Assembly (NCBI GenBank): GCA_035540755.1
Contig: DATLGD010000031.1
Location: 1-41,240 of the forward strand
Source of the DNA: DATLGD01 sp035540755
Lineage (GTDB): Bacteria > Actinomycetota > Actinomycetes > Mycobacteriales > SCTD01
Reading direction: 5' to 3'
Length of the DNA: 41,240 nt
A program made the position numbers and the translations under genes. Within the stretch, counting starts at the first letter, position 1; each line of letters opens with the position of its first letter. Under the pieces are notes generated by a model. It did no database searches, had not been told where the DNA came from, and saw only the letters and a list, made by a program, of their open reading frames with translations. Shown piece by piece: positions 14,378 to 22,609 of the stretch.

Positions 14378-14583
14378 TCTGGCGACAGGCGCGCGCACAC
14401 CGCGCCGCGCCGCCCCGTCGGCTTCATCTCGGGTGCCGGCCGCAACGGCGGATGCGCCAGCGGCACAGTCCTGCCAGGGTCGAGGGGATCACCAGCCGGA
14501 GCGGCGGTGGCGGCGCGCCGTCCGCCTGCCGGACGAGGCGCCGCCCGGCTGCTCCGGCAGCGGCGGCGCCACGGAGGGGGGGC
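14378..14583. other. Rest of the 316-base gap between ctaF and the LCP gene
   Basis: Apart from the perfect hairpin at 14327-14376 and the nested stems at 14495-14558 I see no gene here. Open frames in this stretch have no ribosome site or recognisable protein. It appears to be a termination zone between convergent operons. Confidence 0.5.
14495..14558 (-). terminator. Nested-stem hairpin downstream of the LCP gene
   Basis: Three roughly coaxial stems share a centre: 14495-14502 with 14551-14558, 14509-14516 with 14538-14545, and 14520-14524 with 14530-14534. It begins 26 bases after the LCP gene stop on the minus strand and is a plausible terminator for it. Confidence 0.5.
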
Positions 14584-16188
14584 TCAGAACACGCAGGGCG
14601 GCGGCTGCTCGGCGTCCGCCTCGGCCGGCGGCGGGGGTGCTTCGCCCGCCGGCGGCTCGGGCGCTCCGCCTCCCGGCCCCACCACGACGGGCTGCACCCC
14701 GGTGTAGTTCTCGCCCACCACCAGCACGAGGCCGTTGGCCCCTACGCTGTCGTCCTGCCGCGCCACGGCCCCGGGCACCGAGGCGGCGACGGTGGCGGCG
14801 CTGTCGGCGCGGTTCGCGCCGTGCAGCACCACCGACTCACCGCTGTCCTGGCGGTCGGCGTTGCCCGTGCGGGTGATGGTGAAGCCCTGTCCGGCCAAGT
14901 CCTCGGCCGCGGTGCGCGCCAGGCCTGCGCGGGCGGTGCCGTTGCGCACCTCGAGGCGGATCGCGTCCGGCGCCACGCTGACCTGCTGCGGCTCCGGGGC
15001 GTCGGGGCCGGAGTCCGGGCTGAGCGCGGCGAAGAAGCCCGGGAGGGCGGGCTCGTCGAGCACCACGACGCTCGCGCCGCCGCGGCGGGCCGCAGCGTCC
15101 GCGACCGGCACGGTGGCGAAGGCCAGGCCCCCACCGCCGGCGCCGCGAAGGCGCCAGGCCAGCCGCGCCAGGCCGAAGGTCGACAGGTCCTCGTCGGCCG
15201 TGACCGACGACGTGACGGCCGACAGCAGCCGCACGGCCCGGTCGGGGCGCAGGATCGTGCCGGGGGAGGCCACCTGCCGGGCCGCCTGACCGAGGAAGTA
15301 CTGCTGCCGCGCGACGCGGTCCAGGTCGCCGCGGGGCAGCCCGGCCCGCTGGCGGACGAAGCCGAGCGCGTCGCCGCCGTCGAGCCGCTGCTGGCCCGCC
15401 GGCAGGTCGATCGCGGCCTGCACGTCCGAGACCGGCTCGCACAGGTTCACCTCGACGCCGCCGAGGGCGTCGGTGATGCGCAGGAAGGCGATGAAGCCGA
15501 CCTCCAGGTAGTGGTCGACCTGCAGGCCGGACAGCTGCTGCACGGTCTGGACCAGCTTGGCCGGGCCGCCTCCGGCCGCCTCGCGCTCACCGAGCGCATA
15601 GGCGGAGTTGATCCGTCCCCGGCCGTGCCCGGGGATCTCGACCCAGGAGTCGCGCGGGAAGGAGACCGCGGTCGGCGTGCCACCGCCGGCGGGGACGTGC
15701 AGCAGCAGGATCGTGTCGGTGAGGGTGCTCTCGTTGCCGCCGCCCTTCAGGCCGGTACGGACCTCCGCGAGCTCCTGTTCGGTCAGCCCCTCGCGCGAGT
15801 CGCTGCCGACCAGCAGGTAGTTCATGTCCGGCCCGTCGACGTCCTGTCCCTGGCCGAGCGTCGCGACCGGGACACGGTCGATCCGGCGGTCGTAGTAGGC
15901 CAGCGTGCCGATGCCCGCGATGCCGAGCAGGAGGAGCACGACGAGGACGCCGGACAGCAGCGTGCGGCCGGTGCCGCGCCGCGTGCGGCGGAGGCCAGCA
16001 GCCTGCCGCCCCGACCGCCCACGGGGGTCCAGGCCGCCGGGCAGCACGGTGGGCGCGGCGCCTGACGGGCCGGCGCCGGTGCTGCGCGCGCCGGAGCGCT
16101 CCCGCTCCTTGCGGCCGCGCCGACCTCGGGGGTCGAACTGCGGCGGCAGCGGGGCGTCCTCCGGCAGCCCTCCCGGGCGGTCGCTCAT
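14584..16188 (-). CDS. LytR-CpsA-Psr (LCP) family protein with LytR_C domain
   Basis: Membrane-anchored enzyme class that attaches polymers such as arabinogalactan or other glycopolymers to peptidoglycan. The 534-aa protein has a basic cytoplasmic N-terminus with two DPRGR motifs, one membrane helix (about 77-98), an LCP domain (about 112-300) with MNYLLVGSDSRE, TDTILLLHV, VSFPRDSWVEIPGHGRGRINSAYALG and FVRQR, then a LytR_C domain (about 390-480, starting near RLEVRNGTARAGLA) and a Pro/Glu-rich tail. The Asp and Arg residues of the pyrophosphate-binding site are present. The ATG at 16188 has an AGGAGG ribosome site; an upstream in-frame ATG lacks one. Acceptor and polymer are not known. Confidence 0.93.
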   Translation of the reverse strand: MSDRPGGLPEDAPLPPQFDPRGRRGRKERERSGARSTGAGPSGAAPTVLPGGLDPRGRSGRQAAGLRRTRRGTGRTLLSGVLVVLLLLGIAGIGTLAYYDRRIDRVPVATLGQGQDVDGPDMNYLLVGSDSREGLTEQELAEVRTGLKGGGNESTLTDTILLLHVPAGGGTPTAVSFPRDSWVEIPGHGRGRINSAYALGEREAAGGGPAKLVQTVQQLSGLQVDHYLEVGFIAFLRITDALGGVEVNLCEPVSDVQAAIDLPAGQQRLDGGDALGFVRQRAGLPRGDLDRVARQQYFLGQAARQVASPGTILRPDRAVRLLSAVTSSVTADEDLSTFGLARLAWRLRGAGGGGLAFATVPVADAAARRGGASVVVLDEPALPGFFAALSPDSGPDAPEPQQVSVAPDAIRLEVRNGTARAGLARTAAEDLAGQGFTITRTGNADRQDSGESVVLHGANRADSAATVAASVPGAVARQDDSVGANGLVLVVGENYTGVQPVVVGPGGGAPEPPAGEAPPPPAEADAEQPPPCVF

Positions 16189-16284
16189 CGGTCCTCCTGT
16201 TCGGCGGCGCCCGACCGGTGGGCGCCGTCCATTCTCACCCCTGGCCGGGGCGGGCGTGGGTGCCTGGTGCGGTGCGGCACGAGA

Positions 16285-16315
16285 GAGCCCCGCCACCAGG
16301 CTGGTGACGGGGCTC
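16285..16315 (-). terminator. Terminator of the ctaE-qcrC-qcrA-qcrB operon
   Basis: A 14-bp stem with one mismatch (16285-16298 with 16302-16315) and a three-base loop lies 15 bases after the qcrB stop on the minus strand. Confidence 0.8.
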
Positions 16316-16329
16316 CTCGAGGTGCGGGA

Positions 16330-18018
16330 CTACTGCTGGCCGGAGCCCTCGAGCTCGGCCCTGGTCGGCTCGGGGCGCTCCGCGGCGCGACGCTTGCTCT
16401 TGTCGCGGAGGAACCCCTTCTTGGACTTCGGCTCGGTGTCGACCCACTGCGTCATGTCGCCGTGGCCGCCGTCCGACGGAGCGCCGTGCGGAACCGGCTC
16501 ACCGCTTGCCAGCTCCTTGTTGCCGTGGCCCGGCTCGGACGGCTCGACCTTGTTGAGGGCCAGCCGGTAGGGCACCGGCAGCGGCACGGTCTCCTCGACG
16601 AACTCGCCGGAGGGCAGACGCCGGATGGTGCCCGACTCGATGCCGTGGTGGACGAGCTCCTTGTCGCTCTCCTGCAGCCCGATGCAGATCCGCTTGGTGA
16701 TCACGTAGACCACCGGCGGGAGCAGCAGCAGCGCGATGCGGCCGGCGTACGTCGTGTGGTTCACGCTGATGTCGAAGATCGAGGCGATGACGTCGTTGCC
16801 GCCGGAGATCCACAGGACCAGGTAGAACGACAGCGACATCGCACCGATCGCCGTGCGCACCGGCGCGTCGCGCGGCCGGTCGAGGATGTGGTGGAAGTCG
16901 CGGTCCCCGGTGAAGCGCTGCTCCAGCCACGGGTAGGCCAGCATCAACGTGAAGATCAGGCCCGGGATGACCACGGCCGGCACGATGACGTTGATCGCCA
17001 GCGTGTGGCCGAGCCCCGACACCTCCCAGCCGGGCATGAGGCGGGTGGCGCCGTCGAGCCAGCCGACGTACCAGTCCGGCTGCGAGCCCGCGGTGACCTG
17101 GGAGGGGTTGTACGGCCCGTAGAGCCAGACCGGGTTGATCTGGAACAGGCCGCCCATCGCGGCGAGCACGGCGAACACCAGGAAGAAGAACCCGCCGGCC
17201 TTGGCCGCGTAGGCCGGGTACAGCCGGCTGCCGACGACGTTCTCCTCGGTGCGCCCGGGCCCGGCGAACTGGGTGTGCTTCTGGTACCAGATCATCATCA
17301 TGTGCGCGGTGATCAGGCCGAGCAGGATCAGCGGCACGATGAACACGTGGGCGATGTAGAGCCGGTCCAGGAACTCGGTGCCCGGGTACTCGGCGCCGAA
17401 GAACAGGAACGCCACCCACGTCCCGACCACCGGGACCGCCAGCATGATGCTCCAGGCGATCCGCAGCCCGGTGCCCGACAGCAGGTCGTCCGGCAGCGAG
17501 TAGCCGGCGAAGCCCTCGAGGATCGCCAGGATGAGCAGCAGGACGCCGATCACCCAGTTGAGCTCGCGCGGCTTGCGGAACGCGCCGGTGAAGAACACGC
17601 GCATCAGGTGCACGACGATCGACACCACGAACAGCAGCGCCGCCCAGTGGTGGATCTGCCGCATGATCAGGCCACCGCGGACGTCGAACGCGATGTTCAG
17701 CGTCGACTCGTAGGCCTCGCTCATCTCCACGCCGACCAGCGGCGTGAAGCTGCCGTCGTAGACGACCTCGGCCAGCGACGGCGTGTAGAAGAACGCCAGG
17801 TAGGTGCCCGAGAGCAGCAGGATGATGAACGAGTAGAGCGCGATCTCGCCCAGCATGAACGACCAGTGGTCCGGGAAGACCTTGTTCAGGCTGCGGCGGA
17901 CGAAGTTCGAGCTGCCGAGGCGGTCGTCGACCCAGCGGCCGGTGGCGTTGGCGGCGTTCCCCGAGAGCGTCGAGGCCCGACTGGGCCGCGACGTGGCGAC
18001 CGATCCGCTGGTGGTCAT
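16330..18018 (-). CDS. qcrB: Cytochrome bc1 complex cytochrome b subunit
   Basis: Menaquinol-oxidising, di-haem b subunit of the actinobacterial bcc complex; 562 aa, integral membrane. Haem His ligands are visible in IHHWAALLFVVSIVVHLMRVF and RLYIAHVFIVPLILLGLITAH. The Qo-site motif reads QPDWYVGWLDG, the actinobacterial PDWY form. A long hydrophilic C-terminal extension after the last helix (about 450-562) is usual in this phylum. The ATG at 18018 overlaps the qcrA stop (ATGA). It is last in the operon and followed by a hairpin. In mycobacteria this subunit is the target of the Qo inhibitor telacebec (Q203). Confidence 0.98.
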   Translation of the reverse strand: MTTSGSVATSRPSRASTLSGNAANATGRWVDDRLGSSNFVRRSLNKVFPDHWSFMLGEIALYSFIILLLSGTYLAFFYTPSLAEVVYDGSFTPLVGVEMSEAYESTLNIAFDVRGGLIMRQIHHWAALLFVVSIVVHLMRVFFTGAFRKPRELNWVIGVLLLILAILEGFAGYSLPDDLLSGTGLRIAWSIMLAVPVVGTWVAFLFFGAEYPGTEFLDRLYIAHVFIVPLILLGLITAHMMMIWYQKHTQFAGPGRTEENVVGSRLYPAYAAKAGGFFFLVFAVLAAMGGLFQINPVWLYGPYNPSQVTAGSQPDWYVGWLDGATRLMPGWEVSGLGHTLAINVIVPAVVIPGLIFTLMLAYPWLEQRFTGDRDFHHILDRPRDAPVRTAIGAMSLSFYLVLWISGGNDVIASIFDISVNHTTYAGRIALLLLPPVVYVITKRICIGLQESDKELVHHGIESGTIRRLPSGEFVEETVPLPVPYRLALNKVEPSEPGHGNKELASGEPVPHGAPSDGGHGDMTQWVDTEPKSKKGFLRDKSKRRAAERPEPTRAELEGSGQQ

Positions 18019-19160
18019 GCGCGCTCCCAGTACGAGGGGCCGATGGGCTCGTCGAAGTCGCCGTTCGCCACGAAGTATCCGTCCTCGTCGACGCTGATCG
18101 CCAGTTGAGGCAGCCGACGGGCGGCCGGGCCGAAGATGACCTCGGCGCCGCGGCTGGCGTCGAAGGTGGACTGGTGGCAGGGGCACAGCAGGTGGTGGGT
18201 GCGCTGCTCGTACAGCTTCACCGGGCAGCCCAGGTGGGTGCAGATGCTCGAGTAGGCGATGTGGCCCTGGTAGTCGTAGCCCTCGTGGCCCGGTGCCGGG
18301 GTGAACTCCTCGGGCCGCATCCGGATGAGCAGCACGGGGGAGTCGGCCCTCAGCTGCGGGTGGGGGACGTCGGGGAACACGCTCTCGACGGCGCCGACCT
18401 GCAGGTCGCCGAGGCGCACCGGCTGGCCGTTGCTGCGGTAGAGGCGCATGCCCTCGGTCCAGGCGGTGGTCTCGAGCTCGCGCTCCTTGTGCTGCCAGCG
18501 GCCCATGCCGAGCGCGAACGGCAGGGGGAGCAGCGCCAGCGAGCCGGCGCCGACGGCGAGCGTGCCGAGCAGGAGCGGGCGGCGCTTGATGTTGGCGTCG
18601 TCGAGCCCCTTCTGGATCGCCTCCGCGGTCGCGGCGCGCTCGTCGTCCGGGGAGCCGAACGGGTGGCGCTCCTGCACGGCCTCCTCGTCGACCATGAGCA
18701 GCTTGGCCCAGAGGACGGCGCCGGCGCCGACACCGCCGAGGGCGAGCGCCAGCAGCACGCCGAGAATGGGCGTGAACAGGCCGTTGTTCGGCTGCCCGAA
18801 CTCCTGCTCGCCGACCAGGTACCAGACGCAGAAGCCGAGGACGGCGAGGAAGGACAGCAGGAACAGCGACGCGACCTTGCGCTCGGCGATCTTGGCCTCG
18901 TGCGGGTCGAGGTCCTCCTTGCGCGGGTGCATCTGCTCGTCGGAGGCGACCGTGCCGGCCGAGCTGCTCTCCTGCTGGTCGCTGCGGCCGCGGGCGGCCA
19001 GCGCGGCGGCGCTGTCGGTCTGCTGGAACGCGGCGTCGGTCAGGCCCGAGCCGCTCGTCTCGGCATCGGTCGGCGGCTGGGGGGGCGCCTGCAGCCGGTC
19101 CCGGATGGAGCCGGACGCGTCGGCCGACGTGCCCTTGGGGTCTTCGGGGGGAGGAGTCAC
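18015..19160 (-). CDS. qcrA: Cytochrome bc1 complex Rieske iron-sulfur subunit
   Basis: Carries the 2Fe-2S cluster that takes an electron from menaquinol at the Qo site. The 381-aa protein is of the long actinobacterial type: a 90-residue hydrophilic N-terminus, three membrane helices (about 93-113, 128-150 and 190-212) and a C-terminal Rieske domain. Cluster motifs are CTHLGCPVKLYE and CPCHQSTFD. The GTG at 19160 overlaps the qcrC stop (GTGA) and its stop overlaps the qcrB start, so translation is coupled along the operon. Confidence 0.97.
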   Translation of the reverse strand: MTPPPEDPKGTSADASGSIRDRLQAPPQPPTDAETSGSGLTDAAFQQTDSAAALAARGRSDQQESSSAGTVASDEQMHPRKEDLDPHEAKIAERKVASLFLLSFLAVLGFCVWYLVGEQEFGQPNNGLFTPILGVLLALALGGVGAGAVLWAKLLMVDEEAVQERHPFGSPDDERAATAEAIQKGLDDANIKRRPLLLGTLAVGAGSLALLPLPFALGMGRWQHKERELETTAWTEGMRLYRSNGQPVRLGDLQVGAVESVFPDVPHPQLRADSPVLLIRMRPEEFTPAPGHEGYDYQGHIAYSSICTHLGCPVKLYEQRTHHLLCPCHQSTFDASRGAEVIFGPAARRLPQLAISVDEDGYFVANGDFDEPIGPSYWERA

Positions 19161-19999
19161 GAGCGCGCACCGATCCAGAGCGTGAGGGCGACGAGCGAGG
19201 TGATGCCGACCAGCCAGGCGACCAGGCCCTCGGAGACCGGTCCGTACCGGCCGAGGTTGGCGCCGCCCGGGTCCTGGTGCTGGGTGATGTAGAGGACGTA
19301 GCGGGTGATGGCCCGCTTCTCCTCCTCGCTCAGCTGGCTGTCGCCGAAGCGAGGCATGTTGCCGGGGCCGGACTGCATGGCGGTGTAGATGACCCTGGCG
19401 CTCGCGGCCGACAGCTCGGGCGCGTACTTGCCGTAGGTCAGGGCGCCGCCCGATCCGGCGAAGTTGTGGCAGCTGGCGCAGTTCGTGCGGAACAGGTCGC
19501 CGCCGAGCTGCAGGTCGCCGTCCGCGAGGCTCACGTCGTCGGCCGGAGCCTCCGGGCCGCCGCCGTTGGCCTGGATGTACGCCGCGACCTGGTCGATCTC
19601 GGTGAGGCTGTACTTCGGCTCCTTGCGCGGGGACTGCTGAACGCCGGCGTGCAGCGGCATCCGGCCGCTCTCCATCTGGAACACGACCGACGCCGCGCCG
19701 ACGCCGATGAGCGACGGGCCACCGCCGACACCGCCCTGCAGGTTCAGGCCGTGGCACGACGAGCAGCCGAGGTCGTAGATGCGCTTGCCCTCGCGGATCG
19801 CCAGCGACTGCTGGCCCGCGGCCTCCTCCTGGGCGGTGGACGGCGCGGCGAAGGCCGTGTACCCGAGTCCGACGACGCCGAGGGCGAGGGCGATCACGGC
19901 CGAGCCGGACAGGGCCTTGAGCCGGGCTCTGCCTCGACGGGTGGGTGCGCTGCTGCGGGAGGTCACGGTGCTCGGCCTCTGCTCGGTGGGGCGGGTCAT
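19157..19999 (-). CDS. qcrC: Cytochrome bc1 complex di-haem cytochrome c subunit
   Basis: Di-haem cytochrome that bridges the bc complex directly to CtaC, replacing a soluble cytochrome c. The 280-aa protein has an N-terminal membrane helix or signal (about 30-52), two c-type domains with CSSCHG (about 80) and CASCHN (about 178) and a C-terminal anchor helix (about 258-277). Likely Met ligands are in ESGRMPLH and GPGNMPRF. The ATG at 19999 overlaps the ctaE stop (ATGA). Both haem sites are intact. Confidence 0.97.
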   Translation of the reverse strand: MTRPTEQRPSTVTSRSSAPTRRGRARLKALSGSAVIALALGVVGLGYTAFAAPSTAQEEAAGQQSLAIREGKRIYDLGCSSCHGLNLQGGVGGGPSLIGVGAASVVFQMESGRMPLHAGVQQSPRKEPKYSLTEIDQVAAYIQANGGGPEAPADDVSLADGDLQLGGDLFRTNCASCHNFAGSGGALTYGKYAPELSAASARVIYTAMQSGPGNMPRFGDSQLSEEEKRAITRYVLYITQHQDPGGANLGRYGPVSEGLVAWLVGITSLVALTLWIGARS

Positions 20000-20601
20000 C
20001 GGATGATGTAGATCGTCGCGAACAGGGCGATCCAGACGACGTCGACGAAGTGCCAGTAGTAGGACGTGACGATCGCGCTGGTGGCCTTCTCCGGGGTGAA
20101 GCGCCCGATCGTCGAGCGCATGAGCACGATGACGAAGGCCAGCAGGCCGCCGGCGACGTGCAGGCCGTGGAAGCCGGTGGTCAGGTAGAAGACCGACCCG
20201 TAGCCGCTCGAGGCGATGGTCAGGCCCTCGTGCACCAGGTGGCGGTACTCGTTCGCCTGGCCGGCCACGAAGATCGTGCCCATGACGAGGGTGAGCACGT
20301 ACCACCGGCGCAGGCCGTAGACGTCACCGCGCTCCGCGGCGAAGACGCCGAGCTGGCAGGTGACCGACGACAGCACGAGGATCGTCGTGAACACCAGCGC
20401 GTAGGGGAAGTCGAGGAACTCGGTCCCCTCGGCCCAGACCTCGGGGCCGTTGACGGCCCGGATCGTGAAGTACATCGCGAACAGGGCCGCGAAGAACATC
20501 AGCTCTGACGACAGCCACACGATCGTCCCGACCGCGACCATGTTCGGTCGGGTCAGCGATCCGTGCGCCGGCACCTTCTCCAGCACGGAAGCAGTTGACA
20601 C
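19996..20601 (-). CDS. ctaE: Cytochrome c oxidase subunit III
   Basis: Membrane subunit of the aa3 oxidase that stabilises subunit I. The protein has five clear helices, with family motifs SLTRPNMVAVGTIVWLSSELMFF, GQANEYRHL, TTGFHGLHVAGG and YYWHFVDVVWI. I favour the GTG at 20601 (MSTASVLEKVPAHGS, 201 aa): CAGGAT lies seven bases before it, fitting the leaderless pattern. The ATG at 20610 would add three residues and overlaps that box. First gene of the coupled ctaE-qcrC-qcrA-qcrB operon, divergent from the ctaG-like gene. Confidence 0.96.
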   Translation of the reverse strand: MSTASVLEKVPAHGSLTRPNMVAVGTIVWLSSELMFFAALFAMYFTIRAVNGPEVWAEGTEFLDFPYALVFTTILVLSSVTCQLGVFAAERGDVYGLRRWYVLTLVMGTIFVAGQANEYRHLVHEGLTIASSGYGSVFYLTTGFHGLHVAGGLLAFVIVLMRSTIGRFTPEKATSAIVTSYYWHFVDVVWIALFATIYIIR

Positions 20602-20608
20602 GCCGAGC

Positions 20609-20614
20609 ATCCTG
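20609..20614 (-). promoter_or_regulatory. Possible -10 box (CAGGAT) for ctaE-qcrCAB
   Basis: CAGGAT on the minus strand ends eight bases before the GTG at 20601. It departs from TAnnnT at the first base only, and there is no obvious -35, so this is tentative. Confidence 0.3.
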
Positions 20615-20711
20615 CCAGGTCTGGGGGCCAGCCACCACGCGGGGTGGCCCGGCGCGCCGCCGGCCTCGTCCGGGTGGCCCCGCAGGCCGCGCGGCCGGCC
20701 CTCCGGACACC

Positions 20712-20717
20712 TAGGAT
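20712..20717 (+). promoter_or_regulatory. Leaderless-type -10 box (TAGGAT) of the ctaG-like gene
   Basis: TAGGAT is six bases before the GTG at 20724, leaving no space for a leader. Confidence 0.55.
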
Positions 20718-20723
20718 GACCCC

Positions 20724-21680
20724 GTGCCAGCGACCGGACAGGACGCCGTCGGCCTCCTGCTCGCGCACGGCGAGGACCTGCCGCCGTTCGGCGCCTGGAC
20801 CGTGCTCACCGCGTCCCGTCCCGAGCTCGTGCCGATCGTGGCCGTGCTCGTCGTCGGAGGGGCGTACCTCTACGGCGTCTCCCGCCTGCGCGGCCGCGGT
20901 GACCGGTGGCAGCCCGGGCGCACCGTCTCGTTCGTCGCCGGCGGCCTCGGGACCGTGTTGTTCGCCACGTCGAGCGGCCTGGCCGCCTACGACACGACGC
21001 TGTTCGCGCCCCACATGGTCCAGCACATGCTGCTGACGATGGTGGCGCCGGTGTTCCTGGCGCTCGGCGCGCCGGTGACGCTGGCTCTGCGGACGCTCCC
21101 GGGCAGCCCCCGCGGCGCTCTGCTCGCGCTGCTGCACTCCCGGTTCGCCCAGGCGATGACCCACCCGATCGTCGGCTGGCTGTTCTTCGTGACCAGCCCG
21201 TTCGCCCTGTACTTCACCGGCTGGTACCCGGCCACGCTCGACAACCGGCTGCTGCACGAGCTGCTGCACGTGCACTTCCTCGTGGTCGGCTGCCTGTTCT
21301 TCTGGCCGCTGCTCGGGGTCGACCCGGTGCCCGGCCGCCGCGGCCACCCGCTCCGCATGCTGCTGGTGGCGACCACCCTGCCCTTCCACGCCTTCCTCGG
21401 CGTCGCGATCATGAGCATCGAGCCCGACGGCGCCGGGCTGCTGGCCGGCGAGCACTACCTGGCCCTGCACCCGGTGTCCGAGGCGGTCTTCCAGCAGCAG
21501 CTCGGCGGGGGGCTGCTGTGGGCCTCCGGCGACCTCGTCGGGCTGCTCTTCCTGGGCGTCCTGCTCACCCAGTGGATGCGGGCCAGCGAGCGCGAGGCCG
21601 CCAGGGAGGACCGCCGGCTCGACCGGCTCGACGCCGCCGCCGCGGCCAGCACGCCGCCCGCCCCGCGCACGCCGGTCTGA
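20724..21680 (+). CDS. Cytochrome c oxidase assembly protein, caa3_CtaG family
   Basis: Multi-pass membrane protein (318 aa, about seven helices) of the caa3_CtaG family, thought to help in copper delivery or assembly of the oxidase. Motifs include LFAPHMVQHMLLTMVAPVFLALGAPVTL, THPIVGWLFFV, LLHELLHVHFLVVGCLFFWPLLGVDP and TLPFHAFLGVAIMS, with conserved His and Met residues that could bind copper. A charged tail ends the protein. GTG start at 20724 with TAGGAT six bases upstream. It is divergent from ctaE, fitting an assembly role. The mechanism in this family is not settled. Confidence 0.9.
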   Translation: MPATGQDAVGLLLAHGEDLPPFGAWTVLTASRPELVPIVAVLVVGGAYLYGVSRLRGRGDRWQPGRTVSFVAGGLGTVLFATSSGLAAYDTTLFAPHMVQHMLLTMVAPVFLALGAPVTLALRTLPGSPRGALLALLHSRFAQAMTHPIVGWLFFVTSPFALYFTGWYPATLDNRLLHELLHVHFLVVGCLFFWPLLGVDPVPGRRGHPLRMLLVATTLPFHAFLGVAIMSIEPDGAGLLAGEHYLALHPVSEAVFQQQLGGGLLWASGDLVGLLFLGVLLTQWMRASEREAAREDRRLDRLDAAAAASTPPAPRTPV

Positions 21681-21686
21681 GCCGGC

Positions 21687-22118
21687 GTGGGCCTGCTCGA
21701 CCGCCTCCGGCGCCGGCGGCCCGCCCCCGCCGTCGAGTACGACCCGCTCGACCCCCGTCTCGAGGTCTGCCTGCGCGCGGACGACGCGGCCCGCGCGGAC
21801 AGCTCGGTGCTCGCCGAGGCGGCGGCGCGCGGGGTCGATGTCGACGCGCCGCTGCTGGTGCGCCACCACCTGGTGGGCCTGCCGGACGTGGCGGCGGTCG
21901 AGGAGGCCCGCCGCCTGCTGGCCCAGGACGGCTACGCGCTCGTCACGGGGCCGCCGTACGCGCGGCCGCTGGCGGCGCTGGCCTGCCGCACGCAGGTGCT
22001 GACGGCGCTGTCGGCCAGCCAGGAGCGCTCGCGGATGGCCGGCCTCGCGCAGCGCCTCGGCGGCGACGTCGCCGGCTACGACGCCCTCCGTCCGGCGCAG
22101 GAGTCCGCTGCCGGCTGA
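21687..22118 (+). CDS. RraB-like (ribonuclease E inhibitor B) domain protein
   Basis: Protein of 143 aa. The central part reads like RraB: SVLAEAAARGVDVDAPLLVRHHLVGLPD followed by EEARRLLAQDGYALVTGP, the alpha-beta pattern in which a small acidic domain ends in a Gly-Tyr strand. In Enterobacteria RraB binds RNase E and alters degradosome composition; the role in actinobacteria, which have RNase E/G, is not established. The GTG at 21687 lies six bases after the ctaG-like stop, so the two are probably cotranscribed. The similarity is moderate, so the family call is tentative. Confidence 0.6.
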   Translation: MGLLDRLRRRRPAPAVEYDPLDPRLEVCLRADDAARADSSVLAEAAARGVDVDAPLLVRHHLVGLPDVAAVEEARRLLAQDGYALVTGPPYARPLAALACRTQVLTALSASQERSRMAGLAQRLGGDVAGYDALRPAQESAAG

Positions 22119-22134
22119 GCCGCGGCCGGCTGGC

Positions 22135-22140
22135 TACGAT
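22135..22140 (+). promoter_or_regulatory. Leaderless-type -10 box (TACGAT) of the pseudo-receiver gene
   Basis: TACGAT is six bases before the ATG at 22147, matching the window-wide pattern. Confidence 0.5.
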
Positions 22141-22146
22141 CGCGCC

Positions 22147-22596
22147 ATGAGCTCCTCGGACCTGCCTCCGTCGCGCACGCACGTCGTCGTCGTCTACAGC
22201 GACGACCCCGCGGTGCGCCAGCAGGTGCGCACCGCAGTCGGCCGCTCTCCGGCGCCGGACCTCGGACGGATCGAGTGGGTCGAGTGCAGCAGCGGCCCCG
22301 AGGTGCTTCGCAGGGTCGACGGCGGCGGCGTCGACGTCGCGATCCTCGACGGCGAGGCCTGGCCGACCGGCGGCATGGGCCTGGCCAAGCAGCTCAAGGA
22401 CGAGCTGGCGGACTGCCCGCACACGCTGCTGCTCATCGCCCGCCGCGACGACGCCTGGCTCGCGACCTGGTCGTTGTCCGACGGCGTCGTGGCGCACCCG
22501 ATCGACCCGGCGGTGCTCACCTCGACGCTCGCCGACCTGCTCCGCGCGCGCGAGTCCGCCCTGCCCGTGCGCCGCGCCGTGTCGCTCGGCCGTTGA
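22147..22596 (+). CDS. Receiver-like (degenerate response-regulator) protein
   Basis: Stand-alone 149-aa protein with a CheY-like pattern: VVVVYSDDP at strand 1 with an acidic pair, VDVAILDGEAW at strand 3 with an Asp in the phosphoacceptor place, LLLIARRDD at strand 4 and GVVAHPIDP at strand 5. The usual Thr/Ser switch after strand 4 is Ala, and the invariant Lys of strand 5 (K-P) is His, so normal phosphorylation signalling is doubtful. No output domain is present. It lies between the RraB-like gene and trpD (13 bases to the trpD start), with its own -10 box. Function unknown. Confidence 0.7.
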   Translation: MSSSDLPPSRTHVVVVYSDDPAVRQQVRTAVGRSPAPDLGRIEWVECSSGPEVLRRVDGGGVDVAILDGEAWPTGGMGLAKQLKDELADCPHTLLLIARRDDAWLATWSLSDGVVAHPIDPAVLTSTLADLLRARESALPVRRAVSLGR

Positions 22597-22609
22597 GCGC
22601 TGCCGGCCG

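Noticed and set aside
14378..14583. Possible small gene in the ctaF-LCP gap
   Set aside because: Open frames there have no ribosome site, no TAnnnT box at the right distance and no recognisable protein; the stretch is dominated by hairpins.
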